A stretch of 64,000 nt of DNA from an uncultured Caulobacterales bacterium (GCA_903884425.1 CAISEP010000023.1:310001-374000); one strand, 5' to 3'; positions 1 through 9,334 are shown, counted from the first letter of the stretch. The notes: generated by a model not told the origin, from the letters alone. Made by a program: numbers and translations.

Positions 1-962
1 GCGGGCACCTCCGGCCCCAGCTGCGCCAGGGACTGCAGGCCGTAGAACACCCCCGCTGCGCTCGCCCCGGTGATTGTGAGGCCCGTGGCCGGATCGGCGG
101 TCAGGCGATAGGCCTCCGGCGAGGTCTGGCCCGGCACCGCGCCGATCTCCAGGCGCACCGGCCGCGGGTACGCCCCCGCCCCTCCGGACGGGAACCGCGC
201 CAGCAGCGTCTTCGCCGCGGCCTTCTCCCGGGTCAGCCCGGCGGCCGCCAGAACCTCCGAGCCGGGGCCCACGGTCACCCGGCCGGTGGCGAACTCCACC
301 CGGGCCGGGGTGGGCAGCAGTGGCAGGGTGCGGGACGATGCCATCTCCCCCAGCCCGGCATTGCGGGCATAGGTCTCCTCCGGGCTGACCCGGGTGCTGA
401 CCGGCTCTGGCAGCCCCGGCAGCCGGTCGAGGCGGGGGAAGGGCACGCTCTCATAGTCCGAAATGGCGGCCGCCGTGCCCGGGGCCCGGTCGAACACGAT
501 GTAGGGGCCGGTGGGGCCCTTGCTGTTCTTCAGGACCAGGTCGGTGTGCTCCACGGGCAGCCTCAGGGTCTGTCCCGGCGCCAGCGGGCCGGTCCCGGCG
601 GCGGCGCGGACGCGGAACAGGCTGCCGGTCACGTGCTCCACCGTGTCGCGGTCCTCCTGCGGGATCGGCCGCACGGCGGAAATCGAGGTGAAGTACAGGG
701 CCCAGCCGGTGGCGGGCAGGGGTGCCGGTCCCTTGTTGGTCACGGTGAACACCGCCCGGGCGACGGGACGGCCGGGGGGGCGGCCCGGCTGGAAGGTCTC
801 CACCTCCCAGCGCAGGGCCAGCTGCGCGGCCGGGGCCGTTGGCGGCTCGGGCACGGCGGCCCTCAGCGGCGAGGTCATGGCCGCCAGGACCAGGGCCAGG
901 GTGGTGCCGAAGCGCTGTCCGGCCCGCGGGCGGGACGGCGGTCGCCGCGTCCGGTCATGCAT
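1..962 (-). CDS. beta-N-acetylhexosaminidase (GH20), partial
   Basis: This is the N-terminal part of an exported family 20 glycoside hydrolase; the catalytic barrel lies beyond the window edge. Translation from the ATG at 962 gives a basic start and a hydrophobic signal segment (about residues 19-33). A carbohydrate-binding CHB_HEX-like beta-sandwich follows (LRWEVETF, then GWALYFTS about 45 residues on), and then the small GH20b alpha/beta domain ending in ITGASAAGVFYGLQSLAQL, the usual sequence just before the barrel. The start overlaps the nagA stop by 8 bases (ATGCATGA), so the two are translationally coupled. Family members release terminal GlcNAc from chitobiose or glycans in the periplasm or at the surface. 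Here that would feed the adjacent GlcNAc phosphotransferase system. Substrate range cannot be judged without the active site. Confidence 0.88.
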   Translation of the reverse strand, partial: MHDRTRRPPSRPRAGQRFGTTLALVLAAMTSPLRAAVPEPPTAPAAQLALRWEVETFQPGRPPGRPVARAVFTVTNKGPAPLPATGWALYFTSISAVRPIPQEDRDTVEHVTGSLFRVRAAAGTGPLAPGQTLRLPVEHTDLVLKNSKGPTGPYIVFDRAPGTAAAISDYESVPFPRLDRLPGLPEPVSTRVSPEETYARNAGLGEMASSRTLPLLPTPARVEFATGRVTVGPGSEVLAAAGLTREKAAAKTLLARFPSGGAGAYPRPVRLEIGAVPGQTSPEAYRLTADPATGLTITGASAAGVFYGLQSLAQLGPEVP

Positions 963-2112
963 GCAGGTCTCCTTCGAGCGGGGTCTGCCCGGCGATCCAG
1001 GTCTGCGTCACCTGCAGCGCGTCGTCGAGCAGCACCAGATCGGCGCGGTATCCCGGTGCGATGCGCCCGAGTTCGTGGTCCAGCCCGAGAAAGGCCGCCG
1101 GGTTCCCGCTGGCGAGGCGGGAGGCCTCGGCCAGGGTCAGGCCCAGCGCTCGCACCGCGTTGCGCACGGCCCCGGCCATGTCCAGGTTCGAGCCCGCAAG
1201 GGTGCCCTCCGCGTCCACGCAGGTTCCGTCCCGCACGAAAATCGGGCGGCCGTTCAGGGTGAAGCCAGTCTGGTCGCTTCCGACACAGGGCATGGCGTCG
1301 GTCACGAGCAGGAATCGGGACAGGGGGCGGCAGCGCAGGGCCAGGCGCAGGACCACCGGTGACACGTGGTGCCCGTCGACGATCAGGCCGCACCAGGCGG
1401 TCTGGTCCTCCAGCGCCGCCCCCACTGCGCCGGGTCGGCGGTGGCCCAGGGGGGACATGGCGTTGAACAGGTGGGTGACGCCGGTCACGCCGCGGGCCAG
1501 GGCCTGCCGCATCTCCTCATAGGTCGCGTCCGTGTGACCGGCGCTGACGATGACCCCCGCCGCCACCAGGGCCTCGATCGTCCCCGGCGGCTGGAGTTCC
1601 GGTGCCAGGGTGACCAGGGTCCTCCCCCGTGTCAGGCTCGTCAGTTCGGGCAGCAACTCGGCGTCGAGGCGGCGCAGCACGGCCCCGTCGTGGATGCCCT
1701 TCCGGGCCGGGTTCAGGAACGGCCCCTCCAGATGGATGCCCAGCAGGCCCGGCGTGCCCTTGTCCATGGCTTCGGACACGGCGCGGAGGCCCCGCCGCAC
1801 CACGTCGAGCCGGTCGCTGATCAGGGTGGGCAGCAAGCCCGTGGTGCCGAACCGCCGGTGCGCCCGGCCGATGGCGGCGACCCCCTCCGGGGTGGGGGTG
1901 TCGTTGAACAGCACGCCGCCGCCGCCGTTCACCTGGACGTCGATGAAGCCGGGCAGCAGGCTCTGTCCGCCCAGGTTAAGGCGCGGCACGTCGGGGGGCA
2001 GGTCCGCCGGCGGCCCGACAAAGCCGATCCGGTCCCCGGCCAGGCCCACGGCCAGGCCGTCGCACAGTCCGGCGTCGGTCATCACCCGACCCTCGACCAG
2101 GGCCAGATCCAT
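955..2112 (-). CDS. nagA: N-acetylglucosamine-6-phosphate deacetylase NagA
   Basis: Cytoplasmic amidohydrolase of 385 aa that removes acetate from GlcNAc-6-P, the first step after PTS uptake. Visible family motifs are GFIDVQVNGGGG (about 55-66), the metal-binding Glu in GIHLEGPF (E129), AGHTDATY (H193), GVTHLFNAMSPLGHR (H214) and the catalytic Asp in LVTDAMPCVGS (D272). Length is normal for the family. It is divergent from nagF and its stop overlaps the start of the hexosaminidase gene, so the two probably form one transcript. No NagB deaminase or NagR/NagQ regulator lies inside the window, so glucosamine-6-P processing and control must be encoded elsewhere. Confidence 0.95.
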   Translation of the reverse strand: MDLALVEGRVMTDAGLCDGLAVGLAGDRIGFVGPPADLPPDVPRLNLGGQSLLPGFIDVQVNGGGGVLFNDTPTPEGVAAIGRAHRRFGTTGLLPTLISDRLDVVRRGLRAVSEAMDKGTPGLLGIHLEGPFLNPARKGIHDGAVLRRLDAELLPELTSLTRGRTLVTLAPELQPPGTIEALVAAGVIVSAGHTDATYEEMRQALARGVTGVTHLFNAMSPLGHRRPGAVGAALEDQTAWCGLIVDGHHVSPVVLRLALRCRPLSRFLLVTDAMPCVGSDQTGFTLNGRPIFVRDGTCVDAEGTLAGSNLDMAGAVRNAVRALGLTLAEASRLASGNPAAFLGLDHELGRIAPGYRADLVLLDDALQVTQTWIAGQTPLEGDLHA

Positions 2113-2198
2113 CAGCGGGTCTGCCCCGCGGGACGCCGGCCGGTCCGTGGACGCCTCATCTCCGCCAAACTCCGGCTCCCTTCCCGGCCCCTGGTCCT

Positions 2199-2210
2199 CG
2201 CCGTACGGCG
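2199..2210. promoter_or_regulatory. 12-bp palindrome between nagA and nagF
   Basis: CGCCGTACGGCG is a perfect 12-bp palindrome in the 195-bp divergent gap between nagA and nagF, just before a TTGACT at 2221-2226 that could be a -35 for nagF. It does not match the published GntR-type NagQ operator pattern as I know it. Its position suggests an operator shared by both transcripts, but a GC-rich palindrome of this length can also arise by chance. No convincing -10 was found. Confidence 0.3.
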
Positions 2211-2307
2211 GAGGGGCATATTGACTCGCCGATCATGACGAACGCACGCTGATCCGTACAGGGACGGGACCGTCGTGCAGGCCGACTGACCCGGAGGACC
2301 CCAGACC

Positions 2308-4839
2308 ATGCCCCCCGAAAGCCGCAACCCCCTACCTCCTGCCCCCGGCACGAGGTCCGACGGCCCGGAGTCCTCGCGGGACGGGGAGGTAGCGATTCTC
2401 GCCCCCCTGCGCGGCTGGGTCTCGGCCCTTTCCGAAACCCCCGACCCGGTCTTTGCCGAGGGCGTGATGGGCGAGGGCGTGGCCATCGACCCGACGTCGG
2501 GGGAGGTGCGCGCGCCCTTTGACGGAACCGTCGTCACCCTGCCGGACTCGGCCCACGCGGTGGGTCTGCGCCATGCCACGGGACTGGAGGTGCTGGTGCA
2601 TGTGGGAATCGACACGGTGGGCCTGCGGGGCTCCGGTTTCGAGGCCTGCGTCGCCGTCGGCGATGAGGTGCGGGAAGGCGACCTGCTGATCCGCTTCGAC
2701 CTGGATGCCGTGGCCCGGCGGGCGCCCAGCCTCGTCAGCCCGGTGGTGGTGATGAACGGCGAGGCCTTCGAGCTAGTGGCGCGGACCCTCGACCGGGTCC
2801 TCGTCGCCGGTGACCCGCTGATGCGCGTCCGGTCGCGGGGGCGTGCCGCCGCGCCGACGGGCGAGGGTGCGCGGCCCCTGCGGCGGGCAATGACCATCGG
2901 TCTGGCGGAGGGGGTCCATGCCCGGCCCGCCGCGGCCCTCGCCCGCATCCTGCGCGACCACGGGGTCAGCGGTCGGATTGAGGGTGCCGATCTGCGCAGC
3001 ACAGCCTCGGTCATGGCCCTGGCCCTGAAGCCCGGCGACCGGGTGGAGATCGAGCTTCAGGGGGAGGGGGCGGCTGCGGCCATGGCGGCTGTGTCCGCCG
3101 TCCTGGCCGGTGAGGCTACGACGGCACCCGTGGCACCCCCTCCCGCCTCTTCCGACGGCGTGATCCGCGGCGCGACCGGGGCGCCCGGCCTAGCGGTGGG
3201 CCCGGCCTTCCGCATCGCCGCCGCCGACCGGCCCGTGTCCCGGGAGGGGGGGCCGCCGGACGCGGAGGCCCGTCTGCTGGAGACCGCCCTCGACGCGGCC
3301 CTGGTGGCGATCCGGGCGCGGTCGGCGACGGGGCCCCTCGCCCAGGTGCTGGAGGCCCATGCCGCCCTGCTGGAGGATCCCGTCCTGCGCGATGCCGCCC
3401 GGGCGGAGGTGGCCGCGGGGGCGTCGGCGGCCTGGGCCTGGCGCTCGGCGATCCGCGATGTCGTGGCGATGTTCGAGCGGACCGGGGATGCCCGGCTGGC
3501 CGAGCGGGTCGCGGACCTGAAGGATGTGGAGCGCCAGGTGCTGCGCCAGCTTCCGGGAGCCGACGCGGCTCCGGTGACCCGCCCGCCGCCAGGCGCCATC
3601 CTGATCGCGGAGGACCTGACACCGTCGGAGCTGGCAGATCACCTCACGGATGGGCTGGCGGGCGTGTGCCTGGCGCGCAGCGGTCCCACGGCCCATGTGG
3701 CCATCATCGCCGCGTCCATGGGCCTGCCCATGCTCACCGCAGCGGGGCCGGAAGTGCTGACCCTGCCGGAGGGCCGGTGGCTGATCCTCGATGCCGACCG
3801 GGGGGAGCTGGTCGCAGACCCTGATGCCGACCGGCTGACCGCCGCCCGGGACCGCATGGCCCGGCGCGAGGGCCTCGCCCGGGCGGCCGGGGCGGCGGCG
3901 ACGGCCCCGGCCCGGACCCTGGACGGGGAGACCCTGTCGGTCTTCGCCAATCTCGGGCGGGCGTCGGATGCCGCCCCGGCCGTCCGCGCGGGGGCCGAGG
4001 GATGCGGCCTGCTGCGCACCGAATTCCTGTTCATGGACCGCGAGGTCCCTCCGTCGGAGGAGGATCAGCGCGCGGCCTACCAGCAGGTGATGGACGGGCT
4101 GGAGGGTCGCCCCCTGGTGATCCGGACCCTGGACGCCGGCGGCGACAAGCCGATCGCCTACCTGCCCCGCGGCACCGAGGCCAATCCGGCGCTGGGCCTG
4201 CGCGGCATCCGGGCGAGCCTCGCCCGGCCGGACCTGCTGCACACCCAGCTTCGCGCCGCCGCCCGGGTGACGCCGGGGGCTCGCGTCTCGGTCATGCTGC
4301 CGATGGTCACCGGGCTGGAGGAACTGGCAATGGTGCGGGACCTCCTGGCGCAGACCGCGGCGGAGCTCAGCCGGGATGCCCCCCCGGCCCTGGGCGTGAT
4401 GGTGGAGACCCCGGCCTCGGTGCTGCTGGCCGCCGACCTCGCCCGGGAAGCGGACTTCCTGTCCATCGGCACCAATGACCTGGCGCAGTACGTGCTGGCC
4501 ATGGACCGCACCGAGGCGGAGCTGGCGGTGGCGTCCGACGCGCTGCACCCGGCGGTGCTGCGGGCCATCGCCCTGACCCTGGACGGGGCGGCCGCGGCGG
4601 GGTGCCCGGTGTCGGTCTGCGGCGGCCTGGCCTCGGACCCCGTGGCCGTGCCGATCCTGGTGGGGATGGGCGTGCGCCGCCTGTCCTGCACCCTGGGCAG
4701 CCTGGCCCGCATCAAGGCCCTGATCCGGACCCTGGACGCGGGGCAGTGCGCGGCCCTGGCCCGGCGGGCGCAGGGGCTGGCGTCCGCCCCGGCGGTGCGC
4801 AGCCTGGTCCGCGAAACCCTTCCCGATCTCGACGCATAG
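2308..4839 (+). CDS. nagF: PTS phosphorelay fusion, EIIA-HPr-EI
   Basis: A single 843-aa protein carries three PTS modules. An IIA(Glc)-type domain (about 28-170) has the phospho-histidine in LVHVGIDTV (H98) and the partner His H83 15 residues before it, the spacing of E. coli Crr. An HPr domain (about 192-270) has GVHARPAA (H204). Enzyme I (about 285-840) has the phospho-histidine in SGPTAHVAI (H463), GLLRTEFLFMDR near 570 and the C-terminal SVCGGLASD cysteine motif. The protein passes phosphate from PEP through EI, HPr and IIA to the EIIB domain of the next gene. It starts 8 bp upstream of nagE. Such fusions are known for GlcNAc in Caulobacter and Xanthomonas relatives. All active histidines are intact. 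Confidence 0.95.
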   Translation: MPPESRNPLPPAPGTRSDGPESSRDGEVAILAPLRGWVSALSETPDPVFAEGVMGEGVAIDPTSGEVRAPFDGTVVTLPDSAHAVGLRHATGLEVLVHVGIDTVGLRGSGFEACVAVGDEVREGDLLIRFDLDAVARRAPSLVSPVVVMNGEAFELVARTLDRVLVAGDPLMRVRSRGRAAAPTGEGARPLRRAMTIGLAEGVHARPAAALARILRDHGVSGRIEGADLRSTASVMALALKPGDRVEIELQGEGAAAAMAAVSAVLAGEATTAPVAPPPASSDGVIRGATGAPGLAVGPAFRIAAADRPVSREGGPPDAEARLLETALDAALVAIRARSATGPLAQVLEAHAALLEDPVLRDAARAEVAAGASAAWAWRSAIRDVVAMFERTGDARLAERVADLKDVERQVLRQLPGADAAPVTRPPPGAILIAEDLTPSELADHLTDGLAGVCLARSGPTAHVAIIAASMGLPMLTAAGPEVLTLPEGRWLILDADRGELVADPDADRLTAARDRMARREGLARAAGAAATAPARTLDGETLSVFANLGRASDAAPAVRAGAEGCGLLRTEFLFMDREVPPSEEDQRAAYQQVMDGLEGRPLVIRTLDAGGDKPIAYLPRGTEANPALGLRGIRASLARPDLLHTQLRAAARVTPGARVSVMLPMVTGLEELAMVRDLLAQTAAELSRDAPPALGVMVETPASVLLAADLAREADFLSIGTNDLAQYVLAMDRTEAELAVASDALHPAVLRAIALTLDGAAAAGCPVSVCGGLASDPVAVPILVGMGVRRLSCTLGSLARIKALIRTLDAGQCAALARRAQGLASAPAVRSLVRETLPDLDA

Positions 4840-4847
4840 GCGACCCC

Positions 4848-6575
4848 ATGAAGTTCATCGACCATCTGCAGGGGCTTGGACGGGCGCTGATGCTGCCGAT
4901 CGCCGTCCTGCCGGTGGCGGGGCTGCTGCTGCGGCTGGGACAGGACGACGTGGCCGGACCGGTGGCCAGGGTCCTGCCCCTGGTGCACCTGTCCTTCCTG
5001 GCCTCGGCGGGGGGGGCGATCTTCGACAATCTCGGCCTGTTGTTCGCCATCGGCGCGGCGGTGGGGCTGGCCCGGGAGAACCACGGCGCCGCGGGACTGG
5101 CGGGGGTGGTCTGCTTCCTGGTGGCGACCACCGGGGCGGGGGCGGTGCTGCAGGTCCATCCCGACATCCCGGCGGGGCTCGCGCCCCCGCTGGCCGACCT
5201 GGTCATGGCCGATGCCAGGAGCCGGGCCATCCACGACCTGTCCGTGCCCATCGGGATCCTGTCCGGGGTGCTGGCCGGCCTCTGCTACAACCGCTATTCG
5301 GGCATCCGGCTGCCGGAATATCTGGCCTTCTTCGCCGGGCGGAGGTTCGTGCCCATCCTCATGGGCCTGGTGGGGGCGGTCATCGCCCTCGTGGTCGGCC
5401 AGGGCTATGAAGCGTTGCATGCGGGGCTGATCGCCACCGGCCGCCGGGTGGTGGAGGCGGGGGACGGGGGCCTGTTCCTCTACGGCGTGCTCAACCGGCT
5501 GCTGATCGTCACCGGCCTGCACCACATCCTCAACAACATCGCCTGGTTCATCATCGGCGACTTCCACGGGGCCACCGGCGACCTGAAGCGCTTCTTCGCC
5601 GGAGACCCCACCGCCGGGGTGTTCATGGCGGGCTTCTTCCCGGTGATGATGTTCGGCCTGCCCGCCGCGTGCCTGGCCATGTACCACGCCGCCGACAGGG
5701 CAAGACGGCCGGAGGTGGGCGGCATGCTGGCCTCCATGGCCCTGACCTCGTTCCTGACCGGGGTGACGGAGCCGGTGGAGTTCACCTTCATGTTCCTGGC
5801 CCCGGCCCTCTACGGCCTGCACATGCTCCTGACCGGCGCGGCCTTCGTGATCATGAACCTCCTGGGGGTGAAGCTGGGCTTCTCCTTCTCCGCCGGGCTG
5901 TTCGACTATCTCATCAATTTCCGGCTGGCCTCGCGGCCCCTTTTGCTGCTGCCGGTGGGGCTCGCCTATTTCGCCCTCTATTACGGCCTGTTCCGCGCCG
6001 GAATCCGGCTCCTTAACCTGAAGACGCCGGGGCGGGGCGAGGCCGGGCCCGAGGCCGCGGCTGCACCCACGCCCACGGCCCCCTCCGACCGGGCCGCGGC
6101 CTTCCTCGCTGCCCTGGGCGGGGCGGCCAACCTGGTCACCCTCGACGCCTGCACCACCCGCCTGCGCCTGACCGTCCGGGACCAGGGGGCGGTGGACGAG
6201 GCGACCCTGCGCCGCCTGGGGGCCCGGGGGATCGTGCGACCGTCGGACACGGCCGTGCAGGTGGTCCTGGGCCCCCTGGCCGACCTGATCGCCGGGGAGA
6301 TCCGCGAAGTCCTGTCCGGCCCTGCCCCGTCCGCCGCCGCTGGTGCCCTGCTGGTAGCCCTGGGCGGTGCGGCGAACATCGCGGAGGCGACCGCCGTCTC
6401 CACCCGGGTGCTCGTGACCCTGCGACGGCCGGTCGCGCTTGCCGAGGACCAGGCCCCGGCCCTGGGACTGCGCGCCCTGGCCCGTCCCTCCGCCCTCACC
6501 GTCCACCTCGTCGCGGGTGAGGCGGCCGCGGGCCTCGCCCGGGCGCTCAGCGCCCCGTGGACGTCCGGCAGCTGA
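4848..6575 (+). CDS. nagE: N-acetylglucosamine PTS permease EIICB with a second, degenerate EIIB
   Basis: The inner-membrane IIC domain (about 1-390) has many hydrophobic helices and the family motif GVTEPVEFTFMFLAP (about 305-319). It is followed by a linker and an EIIB domain (about 417-490) with the phospho-cysteine in LDACTTRLRL (C435). A second EIIB-like repeat (about 497-568) starts with the same LGGAANI pattern but has Val (V517) where the cysteine should be. The start ATG at 4848 is 8 bp after nagF and gives 575 aa beginning MKFIDHLQGLGRA; upstream in-frame codons belong to the nagF region. It imports and phosphorylates GlcNAc using phosphate from NagF. The second IIB may be structural or regulatory. 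Confidence 0.93.
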   Translation: MKFIDHLQGLGRALMLPIAVLPVAGLLLRLGQDDVAGPVARVLPLVHLSFLASAGGAIFDNLGLLFAIGAAVGLARENHGAAGLAGVVCFLVATTGAGAVLQVHPDIPAGLAPPLADLVMADARSRAIHDLSVPIGILSGVLAGLCYNRYSGIRLPEYLAFFAGRRFVPILMGLVGAVIALVVGQGYEALHAGLIATGRRVVEAGDGGLFLYGVLNRLLIVTGLHHILNNIAWFIIGDFHGATGDLKRFFAGDPTAGVFMAGFFPVMMFGLPAACLAMYHAADRARRPEVGGMLASMALTSFLTGVTEPVEFTFMFLAPALYGLHMLLTGAAFVIMNLLGVKLGFSFSAGLFDYLINFRLASRPLLLLPVGLAYFALYYGLFRAGIRLLNLKTPGRGEAGPEAAAAPTPTAPSDRAAAFLAALGGAANLVTLDACTTRLRLTVRDQGAVDEATLRRLGARGIVRPSDTAVQVVLGPLADLIAGEIREVLSGPAPSAAAGALLVALGGAANIAEATAVSTRVLVTLRRPVALAEDQAPALGLRALARPSALTVHLVAGEAAAGLARALSAPWTSGS

Positions 6576-6578
6576 GGC

Positions 6579-8057
6579 TCAGGCGCGCCAGAACATGCCG
6601 TGCAGCCCGGCCGGGATCGCCAGCCCCGCCTGCCAGCTGGCCACCGGACCGTCCGCCACCCGCCGGGCGTCGAACACATGGAGCTCCGACCGTCCGGCCC
6701 GCAGGTTGAGGGTCGGTCCGATGATCCAGCCGTCGAACTCCTCCGTCGCGCCGGGGCGGGGGGTGAAGACCATCTCCTCCACCAGGTGATCGGGGCCGAA
6801 GTCGAAGGCGGCCGCCGTCTGGGTCTTCCAGTCATGCACCCCGACCCCGCGGAACAGGGGGCGGTCGGGGGACTGTCCGGTGGCGTGCAGGGTGTAGCGG
6901 TGGGGCCCGGTTCCGACCCGGTTGTCGGTGCGGGGAAACTCCGCCGCGACGCCGGTGGACTCCAGGCGCGGTGATCCGGCCCGGGGGATGGTCAGCAGGG
7001 CCAGCTCCGGCACGGGCGTGGGCGGGTAGGTGCCCTTCATGACCTCCACCGCCGTGCGCGTGGCGAAGTCCGGGGTCGGGGTGGTGCAGATGTCGAAGCG
7101 GATCTCCCCATCCGGTGTCTCCGACGCGCCGGTCATGTGGAAGGCGAAGAAGGAGGGAAGCTCCACGATCCGGCGGGCACTGAGGTCGGCCTTGTCCAGG
7201 ATCAGGACCTGCGTCCCCAGGGCCGGACGCCATTTCAGGGACTGAAGCGGCACCAGGGACGGGGTCTCATAGACCCAGGGCTGCAGCACGATCACCAGAT
7301 GCCGGTCGGTCATGGTGAAGTCGTGGATATAGCTGGCCCGGGGCAGCTGGATCGGCGTGACCGCCTGCAGGGTGCCGGAGGCCTCCACCTGCCAGATCAC
7401 CGCCCGGTCCCCCACCTGGCCCAGGTTCCAGATCCGTCCGTCGGGCTCGAACCGGGGGTGGGCCAGGAACGGCATGTGCGCCAGGTCCTCGCGCAGGGTC
7501 ACCGGTCCGATCGTGGCCAGGGAGGTCCGGTCGATGGCGAAGGGCGATCCGGCCTCCCACAGGGCCCAGAGCCGGTCCCCCCGGCGGATGACGCTGATAT
7601 TGGCCCCGCTGACATCGTCGGGGGAGCCGATGTGCGCGCCGGGCCCCGGCAGGGTGCCGAAGCCGCCGCTGATCACGGCCCTGGCCGCCGTGTCCGCCCG
7701 CCGCTTGGGGGTGTCGATGAAGCGGGCCGCCAGGGTCGCCTTGCCGTCGGCGAGGGTGAAGGCGCGGATCAGGCCGTCCCCGTCGAACCAGTGGGTCGCA
7801 TCCCCGCCGGGTCGGCGGAACTTCGCGCCGCCGTTGCGATAGAGGGTGCCGGCCAGACCCGCCGGGGCCTTGCCGTGGACCAGGGTCATGGCCTGGGGCG
7901 CCACATCGGCCTCCAGGTCCCCGAAGGCGATCCGCCAGTCGGCGGCCACGGCGGCGGCGGCTGCGGCTGACGCCAGCTCCGGCGTCAGCGGCAGGGCGGC
8001 CAGGGCCGCGGCACCGGCCAGCACGCGGCGGCGGTCGGGAAGAGGGCTAAGTGTCAT
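6579..8057 (-). CDS. carotenoid oxygenase family protein
   Basis: A 492-aa member of the carotenoid cleavage dioxygenase (RPE65-like) seven-bladed propeller family. The four iron-ligand histidines fit H200 (FLAHPRF), H245 (SYIHDF), H307 (FAFHMTG) and H486 (GLHGMFW, six residues from the end). The chosen ATG at 8057 gives DRRRVLAGAAALAALPL, a twin-arginine-like signal ending in alanines, so the enzyme is probably exported folded. A longer frame reaches 8171 but would overlap the DUF2141 gene. It lies 22 bp downstream of that gene, under one promoter that faces a TetR gene. Bacterial relatives cleave carotenoids or stilbene/isoeugenol-type phenylpropenes. The substrate cannot be read from sequence. 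Confidence 0.9.
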   Translation of the reverse strand: MTLSPLPDRRRVLAGAAALAALPLTPELASAAAAAAVAADWRIAFGDLEADVAPQAMTLVHGKAPAGLAGTLYRNGGAKFRRPGGDATHWFDGDGLIRAFTLADGKATLAARFIDTPKRRADTAARAVISGGFGTLPGPGAHIGSPDDVSGANISVIRRGDRLWALWEAGSPFAIDRTSLATIGPVTLREDLAHMPFLAHPRFEPDGRIWNLGQVGDRAVIWQVEASGTLQAVTPIQLPRASYIHDFTMTDRHLVIVLQPWVYETPSLVPLQSLKWRPALGTQVLILDKADLSARRIVELPSFFAFHMTGASETPDGEIRFDICTTPTPDFATRTAVEVMKGTYPPTPVPELALLTIPRAGSPRLESTGVAAEFPRTDNRVGTGPHRYTLHATGQSPDRPLFRGVGVHDWKTQTAAAFDFGPDHLVEEMVFTPRPGATEEFDGWIIGPTLNLRAGRSELHVFDARRVADGPVASWQAGLAIPAGLHGMFWRA

Positions 8058-8079
8058 GGGGCCGTGTCCTTCGTCCGGG

Positions 8080-8562
8080 TCAGTCGATGTCGATGGATTG
8101 CGATCCGGCACCGGGGGCGAGGGCAAAGGCCGTCTCGGTCCAGTTCGGGGCCCGCATGTTGATCTTGGCATTGTTGGAGAAGGCCACCGGCTCGGTCGGA
8201 ATGCCGAACATGTTGAGGGTGAGCTTCCCCGAACCGTTCAGGTCGTGGAACATCTTGATGGCATAGCGTCCGGCCTTCAGGCCCGGCACCACGGTGTGGA
8301 CGGTGTCGCCCTTCACCTCCAGGCGCAGGGCCGCGACAGGCTTTTCCCCGGAGGCATAGGCGGCCTCGGAGTCGAACACCGCCACCATCAGCGCCCCCGT
8401 CGGGAACTTGTGCACGTGGAAGGTCAGGTCCAGGTCCACCCCGGAGCCCGCCTCCGCCGCCCGGGCCGGGGACGGGAACCCGGGTCCCCCCAGCAGCAGG
8501 GCCGAAGCCGCCACCATCCCGGCCATCAGCCGATTCCGGATCGAGCCTGCCATCCGTCCCAT
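8080..8562 (-). CDS. DUF2141 exported protein
   Basis: A 160-aa protein with an N-terminal signal peptide (hydrophobic 11-30, cleavage near ARA-AEA) and a small beta-sandwich of the DUF2141 type: VDLDLTFHVHKFPTGALMVAVFDS, then a KAGRYAIKMFHDLNGSGKLTLN motif (HDLNGNGKLD in relatives) and GIPTEPVAFSNNA. It is the first gene of the transcript with the carotenoid oxygenase. Family function is unknown; members are small periplasmic or outer-membrane-associated proteins in proteobacteria and often sit beside oxygenases. A role in substrate handling is inference. Confidence 0.88.
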   Translation of the reverse strand: MGRMAGSIRNRLMAGMVAASALLLGGPGFPSPARAAEAGSGVDLDLTFHVHKFPTGALMVAVFDSEAAYASGEKPVAALRLEVKGDTVHTVVPGLKAGRYAIKMFHDLNGSGKLTLNMFGIPTEPVAFSNNAKINMRAPNWTETAFALAPGAGSQSIDID

Positions 8563-8589
8563 GATCTCTCTCCTGATCTTGACGCTGTC

Positions 8590-8621
8590 ATGATCATTCG
8601 GGCTAATCTTGCCCCTGTCAA
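8590..8621 (-). promoter_or_regulatory. promoter and candidate TetR operator for the carotenoid oxygenase operon
   Basis: On the minus strand TTGACA (8621-8616) is a perfect -35, separated by 17 bp from AATGAT (8598-8593), a 4/6 match to the -10. The -10 lies inside the palindrome ATGATCAT (8590-8597). The promoter drives the DUF2141 gene about 30 bp downstream and sits in the 100-bp gap facing the TetR gene at 8663. An operator over the -10 would give classical TetR repression. TetR binding is inferred. Confidence 0.6.
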
Positions 8622-8662
8622 GTTGTGTTTGTCGGCGGGGGGAATGGGCCTAGGATGCGGGC

Positions 8663-9292
8663 ATGACGGATTCGGACATCAAGGACGGCCCCGGGCCATC
8701 CGCCGCACCCCCGGGAGAGGCGGCGCGGCAGCCCTACCACCACGGGGAACTGCGCCCGGCGCTGATCCGCTCCGCCCGGGCCCTGCTGGAGGAGGACGGG
8801 CTGGAGGCGCTGAGCCTCCGGGCCGTCGCCCGCAGGGCCGGGGTGTCGCGCCAGGCGCCCTATCACCACTTTGCCGACAAGCACGCCCTGCTGGCCGCCG
8901 TGGCGACGGAGGGCTTCCGCGAGCTGGCCGCCACCAGCCTGGCGCGGATGCAGCAGGCCCCGGACGCCCGCGCCCGCCTCAATGCCAGCGGCGTCGCCTA
9001 TGTGGTCTTCGCCGCAGCCAATCCGAGCCTGTTCCAGCTGATGTTCGGGGGGCTGGGCGGCCGGTTCAACCAGGACGAGGCCCTGAACGCCGCCCGGAAG
9101 GACGCCTTTGCCGTGATCCGCGCCGCGTCGGCGGATGTCCCGGCCGTGAGCCGCGGCACCCCCGACCTCAGCGCCGTGGCGGCCTGGGCCTTCGTCCACG
9201 GCCTGGCCGAACTGCTGAACAAGGGGGCGATCCAGCCCCGGGATTTCGGCCTGGCCGATGCCGAGGCCCTGGCCGACCAGCTGATCCGCTGA
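8663..9292 (+). CDS. TetR/AcrR family regulator
   Basis: A 209-aa repressor. The N-terminal helix-turn-helix (about residues 25-70) is typical: HHGELRPALIRSARALLEEDG, LSLRAVARRAGVSRQAPYHHF, then ADKHALLAAVATEGF. The C-terminal ligand domain resembles the WHG/TetR_C_13 group (FAAANPSLFQLMFGG). It is divergent from the DUF2141-carotenoid oxygenase operon, with a palindrome over that operon's -10 box, so it probably represses the operon until an aromatic or terpenoid ligand binds. Ligand and target are inferred from position only. Confidence 0.9.
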   Translation: MTDSDIKDGPGPSAAPPGEAARQPYHHGELRPALIRSARALLEEDGLEALSLRAVARRAGVSRQAPYHHFADKHALLAAVATEGFRELAATSLARMQQAPDARARLNASGVAYVVFAAANPSLFQLMFGGLGGRFNQDEALNAARKDAFAVIRAASADVPAVSRGTPDLSAVAAWAFVHGLAELLNKGAIQPRDFGLADAEALADQLIR

Positions 9293-9334
9293 GCCGCACC
9301 GTCCGGCGACGGGCTGCGGCCCTTGTCCGCCCTG

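Noticed and set aside
4158..6506. A minus-strand open frame of about 780 codons.
   Set aside because: Antisense to nagF and nagE and rich in Gln/Gly/His. No domain.
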